A DNA stretch of 64,000 nucleotides from Antedon bifida. Taxonomy: Eukaryota; Echinodermata; Crinoidea; Comatulida; Antedonidae. A model generated the notes under the pieces. It did no database searches. It was given only the letters and a program-made list of their open reading frames with translations, and was not told the DNA's origin. Shown here one piece after another: positions 60,382-64,000 of the stretch. Location of the stretch: assembly GCA_963402885.1 (NCBI GenBank), contig OY727103.1, forward strand, positions 12,302,085 to 12,366,084. Direction: 5' to 3'. Made by a program: the position numbers and the translations under genes. Position 1 is the stretch's first letter, and each line of letters opens with the position of its first letter.

Positions 60382-60508
60382 AAGCTTGGTTCCCATTACG
60401 ACGCAATGTAAGCAAGCGAATTGACCAATGAAAATCAACTGTTCAAATAATCTCGATTGTGATTGATCAAATTACTTGCGTTGCGCTTACGTCATTGCGT
60501 GGGAACAA
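60382..60508. mobile_element. MITE family D
   Basis: Left end AAGCTTGGTTCCCATTACG, right end TCATTGCGTGGGAAC. Inner arms GAATTGACCAATGA and TGATTGATCAAATT are inverted. About 127 bp. Confidence 0.75.
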
Positions 60509-60896
60509 AATTATTAATCATTGCTGCGTAGTCACGTGGTGCGTGGAGAAAACGAAAAGACGCCAATGTTCGAAAAATACTTAGATATTAAGTAATTGGT
60601 TTTATATGAAAACCAAACATAAGTGTATCAAAAACGATGATATTTGATCAATACTAAATGAATAAATCATAATATATTAGACAACCATTCATTTTGGTGT
60701 ATTTTTTATACTAATTAAAAGTAACAATACAAAATAAGAAAAAAAGTACAGTCAAATGTAAAAACAGGATTTCCACAAGCAAGGCCTTTGACCTGTGGCT
60801 TTGCTTGCTTCTGGTTATCCTGTTTTCACATTTTATTTTTTCTTCTTTCGATATATAATGTTATGAATTTTGTGTAAAAAAGAATACTCATTCCTC

Positions 60897-61360
60897 AAAA
60901 AGTTGGATAGGAAACATAAATAAACCATGGACGTAAACATCTATCGAAAAAAATCCCCAAAAAAGTCTATTACGCAATGTACACAACAAGAAGATGATGA
61001 TAAAAGCGATCACTGACGTATGATATACAGAAGAAAACACTTTACATACCACCTTCCCCTTTCCCCAAATTGTACGTGATTTATACAGCCTACAATTTTT
61101 AGATATAAAAATAGAGATCAGAATTAACTAGCTTTGACAGATTTTTCTTACGTTAAAATGTTAGATAGAGGAAACTTAAGCAAACTAGGACCTAAACATC
61201 GATCGAAAATCGCACAACCACAAATGAGAAAAAAATGACGATGTAGTCTATTACGCAATGTACACAAGAAGATGATGATCAAAGGCGGTAACAGACGTAT
61301 GAAATACAGAAGATAAACACATTTCAACCACCACCCACCCCCCCCCCCCCCCACCCCCAT
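60897..61360. repeat. Diverged tandem duplication
   Basis: Two blocks about 255 bp apart share the order: GAAACATAAA-like start, GTCTATTACGCAATGTACAC, AAGAAGATGATGAT, GACGTATGA, then a CCACC-rich end. The second block ends in a 14-base C run near 61335. Confidence 0.75.
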
Positions 61361-62185
61361 TCAGCTTACATTTGAAATTGAATGACAATCCGTAAACATT
61401 TCTGAGGTATAGGCCTATTAACCCAAGGTATATATATAAGTCGTCCCTCAGAAACGAATGTAAGTGGTCCTAACCAATGCATGTATATACCATTCTAACT
61501 ATAATGGATGGGCCTAACCATGTGTGCAAAATGACTGATAAATAATGACAAATAACAAGTCATAACTAGGCCTACTTACCTCACACGGACGCACTTGTTT
61601 ACCGATCCTTGCTAACTACTGCTACCCAGCGAACTGCTATGACTCACTGTCCGCTTCAATTCCCGTACCTGTATGCTAATTTTACGTCACATGGTATTTA
61701 TGCAAATCAGATAACAATGAGCCGGGCTTTTCAATCGTATACAATCACAACTAATGTATAGGTCTGTCACAGTCTGTCAAGTTGTGTTTATGTGCGTGTG
61801 TTCTATTCCGTTTATTGCCGACCGTTTTGTTATTTTTCTCCCCTTATCAAGAGATCTAAAATACACAAACCTTCGATAATAATTAATCTGATCTAACAAT
61901 GATATCGACTATAACAGTTCGAAACGCGTAAATTGTTATCGTCACTATTATATTTTATAGATAAAATTAGGTCACCATCAGATAACGCAATAATTCCGCA
62001 TGCATATATTAGCCAATAGTGGCATTATGAAATCCCATTCTCATCACGTCATTGCTATCACTGTTAACAAACTTATAAGCTAAACAATGACATTAACAAA
62101 CGGATAAAAAACGTTTTTGAATGAACATTTTCCATTTGTTTTATTTAAGTGTTAAAGGTTTCAATTCAAATGCTTGGTTCCAATT

Positions 62186-62636
62186 AAGTGTGGTTCCCAC
62201 TAACGACACAACGCAAGGACATACGCGCAACGCAAGCGAGTTGACCAATGACAAGCCACTGTTCGAATAATCCATCGGTTAAGCGTGGTTCCCACTAGCG
62301 ACGCAACGCAAGGACGTAACGCAACGCAAGTGAATTGACCAATTACAAGCGATGGCTTATTCGCTTGTGATTGCTAACTGCCGATAACTTCGCTTGTCAT
62401 TGGTTAAAACGCTTGCGTTGCGTTTACGTCCTTACGTTACGTTCTAGTGGGAACCAAGCTTTATGATTGATCAAATCACTTTTTCGTTTCGTTACTAACC
62501 AAGCCTTAGAGACGCAACGCGCAATGACGTCAGCGCGACGTAAATGGTTTGACCAATCACAAAGATGGATCATCCGAACTGTCACCCGTGATTGGTCACG
62601 TCAACTCGCGTTGCGTTTCAATGGTAACCACGCTTA
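62186..62636. mobile_element. Cluster of three head-to-tail family D MITEs
   Basis: Three consecutive units bounded by GTGGTTCCCACTA-type ends (about 62186, 62283 and 62463-62636). Each carries ACGCAACGCAAG and TTGACCAAT motifs. The second unit has both arms complete. Confidence 0.7.
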
Positions 62637-63129
62637 AATACGCGACACGCACACAAACTTAAACATAGACGTAAGATTCGAGCACCAAAATCTGTTCTCA
62701 TTAAAACAGATCAATTTATTATTGTAATATTTAATATCTGTAAAAACTGTAAAATATTTTGGATCTAGAATATACAAAAGTCCTTTCATACTTATACTAT
62801 CAGAGGGAATCGACAAATTATTTCCATAAACAAACATATATTGACAACTTAATGCACAAACCCACTGATAGGGGTGAACATGGAAAAGAAACAACAAATG
62901 TTCACAAATATTACTATTTTGTTAGAATAACAATGAGCATTATGATTAACGACAACATATATTAGAAAACAATTTTTTGTTAAAAGATATTATCCCAGGT
63001 CATGTTCACCTTATACATTGAAAAATAATTGTTTAAATACGCAGCACCCTTGTAACAAATAAATAATATCATATAAAATATATGAGGTATATGAGGTATT
63101 GTATTAAAATCTATCCACTGTTTCATATC

Positions 63130-63240
63130 AGACGTAATGGTGCCGTAGTTGGCTGCCGATGACACCATCATCAGCATCTAAGTCCACAGCGCCTTTGATC
63201 ACTTGTTGCTGGAATTGGCGCTTTATAAATTCGTATATAT
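63130..63240. mobile_element. Short SINE- or LINE-tail-like fragment
   Basis: Ends TGGCGCTTTATAAATTCG before an AT run, resembling the GCGC-TATA tails at 7745 and 25985. There is too little to classify. Confidence 0.3.
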
Positions 63241-63725
63241 TATTATATATTCTGTTAAAATGTCATATAGAACCATTATATACTATAAATATACAGTACT
63301 TTTTAAACATATTGTTAAAAAAATTATTGCATAGTAATAATATACAGCACCCTTATAAAAAGTACATATACATAATATTATGTAAAATATATGAGGTATA
63401 CTGCCATTAAAATCTATCCATTAATATATATATTCCATAATATTCCATTAAAATGTCATATAGAATCATTTATATACATATACAGTACTGTCTGTAAACA
63501 TTGTATTTGGCTAAAAATAATGTTTTTAACTCATTACAACTTAATTATTTTAAAATGCTTTTCATAGTTTTTGCTAAGTAAAGCTACAGATAACTTAAAA
63601 TAACAGTTTTTGGAATAAAATATCTAAAATAGATATAGAATGCTTTGCAAATTGTGCAGCATATCCAGGTGTAGATCATCTAGAGGCATTCACGCCCATA
63701 CCACATTGTACTAACTTTACCAGCA

Positions 63726-63883
63726 TCATAATACTGTTTCAACATTGTCATCATTTTTCATTTTATTTTTCTTGCATCTAAACCAAATATTTGGTAAAAC
63801 GAGGAAGAAACAGGAGATGAAGAACAAAGCAGACATGATGAAGAACGCAACGTTGTACGAACCAGTTACATCATATATCCAGC
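63726..63883 (-). CDS. Last coding exon of a monocarboxylate-transporter-like (SLC16) gene, partial
   Basis: Minus-strand exon with acceptor TTGTGTCTTTCAG just above 63883 and stop TGA at 63728-63726. It encodes about 52 residues beginning with the MFS motif GWIYDVTGSYNVAFFIM, then one TM helix, LVLPNIWF, and a Lys/Asn/Asp-rich cytoplasmic tail ending NVETVL. The G-W-x-Y-D-x-T-G-S-Y motif before the last helix is typical of SLC16 transporters. The rest of the gene lies to the right of the window. Which SLC16 member it is cannot be told from this exon. Confidence 0.75.
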
Positions 63884-64000
63884 CTGAAAGACACAAAAAC
63901 AAATGAATCATTACAATGTTATTTAAATATCTCAAAACGACGCACATTGCATACATCCTAGCAGACTGTCTGTGGCAGATCTAACAGCACCACCATGGCA

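Larger units (their letters stand above)
59600..62185. other. Intergenic between GMPPB and the SLC16-type gene
   Basis: No coding exon recognised. It holds a MITE (60382-60508), a hairpin at 60757-60832 with TAAAAACAGGAT facing ATCCTGTTTT, a diverged duplication (60897-61360) and a poly-C run near 61335. At 61576 a strong minus-sense donor (GTGAG then GTAAGT) follows a GC-richer stretch (61577-61690). This may be the first, non-coding exon of an unidentified minus-strand transcript. Confidence 0.45.

Noticed and set aside
63940-64000. Another SLC16 exon at the right edge (minus sense AMVVLLDLPQ)
   Set aside because: The words recall an SLC16 helix, but no good donor follows and about 20 residues expected before the last exon are missing. 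Too close to the edge to support.

Overview
This is a 64 kb piece of an AT-rich, intron-rich animal genome. All recognisable genes are metazoan: a kinetochore protein, a laminin beta chain, a Shisa-like membrane protein, a GDP-mannose pyrophosphorylase subunit and a monocarboxylate transporter. Lengths and exon structures match vertebrate orthologues closely. Most non-coding space is filled by short inverted-repeat elements, tRNA-derived SINE pieces, a LINE tail and tandem arrays. This suggests a marine invertebrate deuterostome such as an echinoderm, but the species cannot be fixed from the sequence alone.

Layout: (1) 829-7493, plus strand, NDC80 in 16 coding exons (628 aa). (2) 7494-12425, intergenic: a LINE 3' end, a 38-bp array, AT-rich DNA and a 17-bp-based array. 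(3) 12426-17071, minus strand, a Shisa/WBP1/VOPP1-type six-cysteine single-TM gene in 4 exons (195 aa), with a possible alternative first exon at 13428-13525. (4) 20317-53180, minus strand, a complete laminin beta-1-type chain in 27 coding exons (1779 aa). Its introns hold several transposon families, a 16-bp array and a threefold 1.5-kb tandem duplication in the 10.6-kb third intron. (5) 56317-59119, plus strand, GMPPB in 9 coding exons (360 aa), divergent from the laminin gene. Its last intron begins with nine tandem copies of the exon-8 end plus its 5' splice site. (6) 63726-63883, minus strand, the last coding exon of an SLC16-type transporter that continues beyond the window.

The genes look like unrelated neighbours rather than one pathway. 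NDC80 acts in chromosome segregation, laminin beta in basement membrane, GMPPB in GDP-mannose supply for glycosylation (including of dystroglycan, a laminin receptor in vertebrates), and the SLC16 protein in monocarboxylate transport. No bacterial-type operon, CRISPR array or phage is present. The least expected structures are the repeated splice donor in GMPPB, the in-frame alternative acidic first exon of the Shisa-like gene, the mosaic 1.5-kb triplication, and a palindromic MITE family whose copies sit against exon borders. All exon coordinates are read by eye from splice consensus and reading-frame continuity; there are no transcripts here to confirm them.
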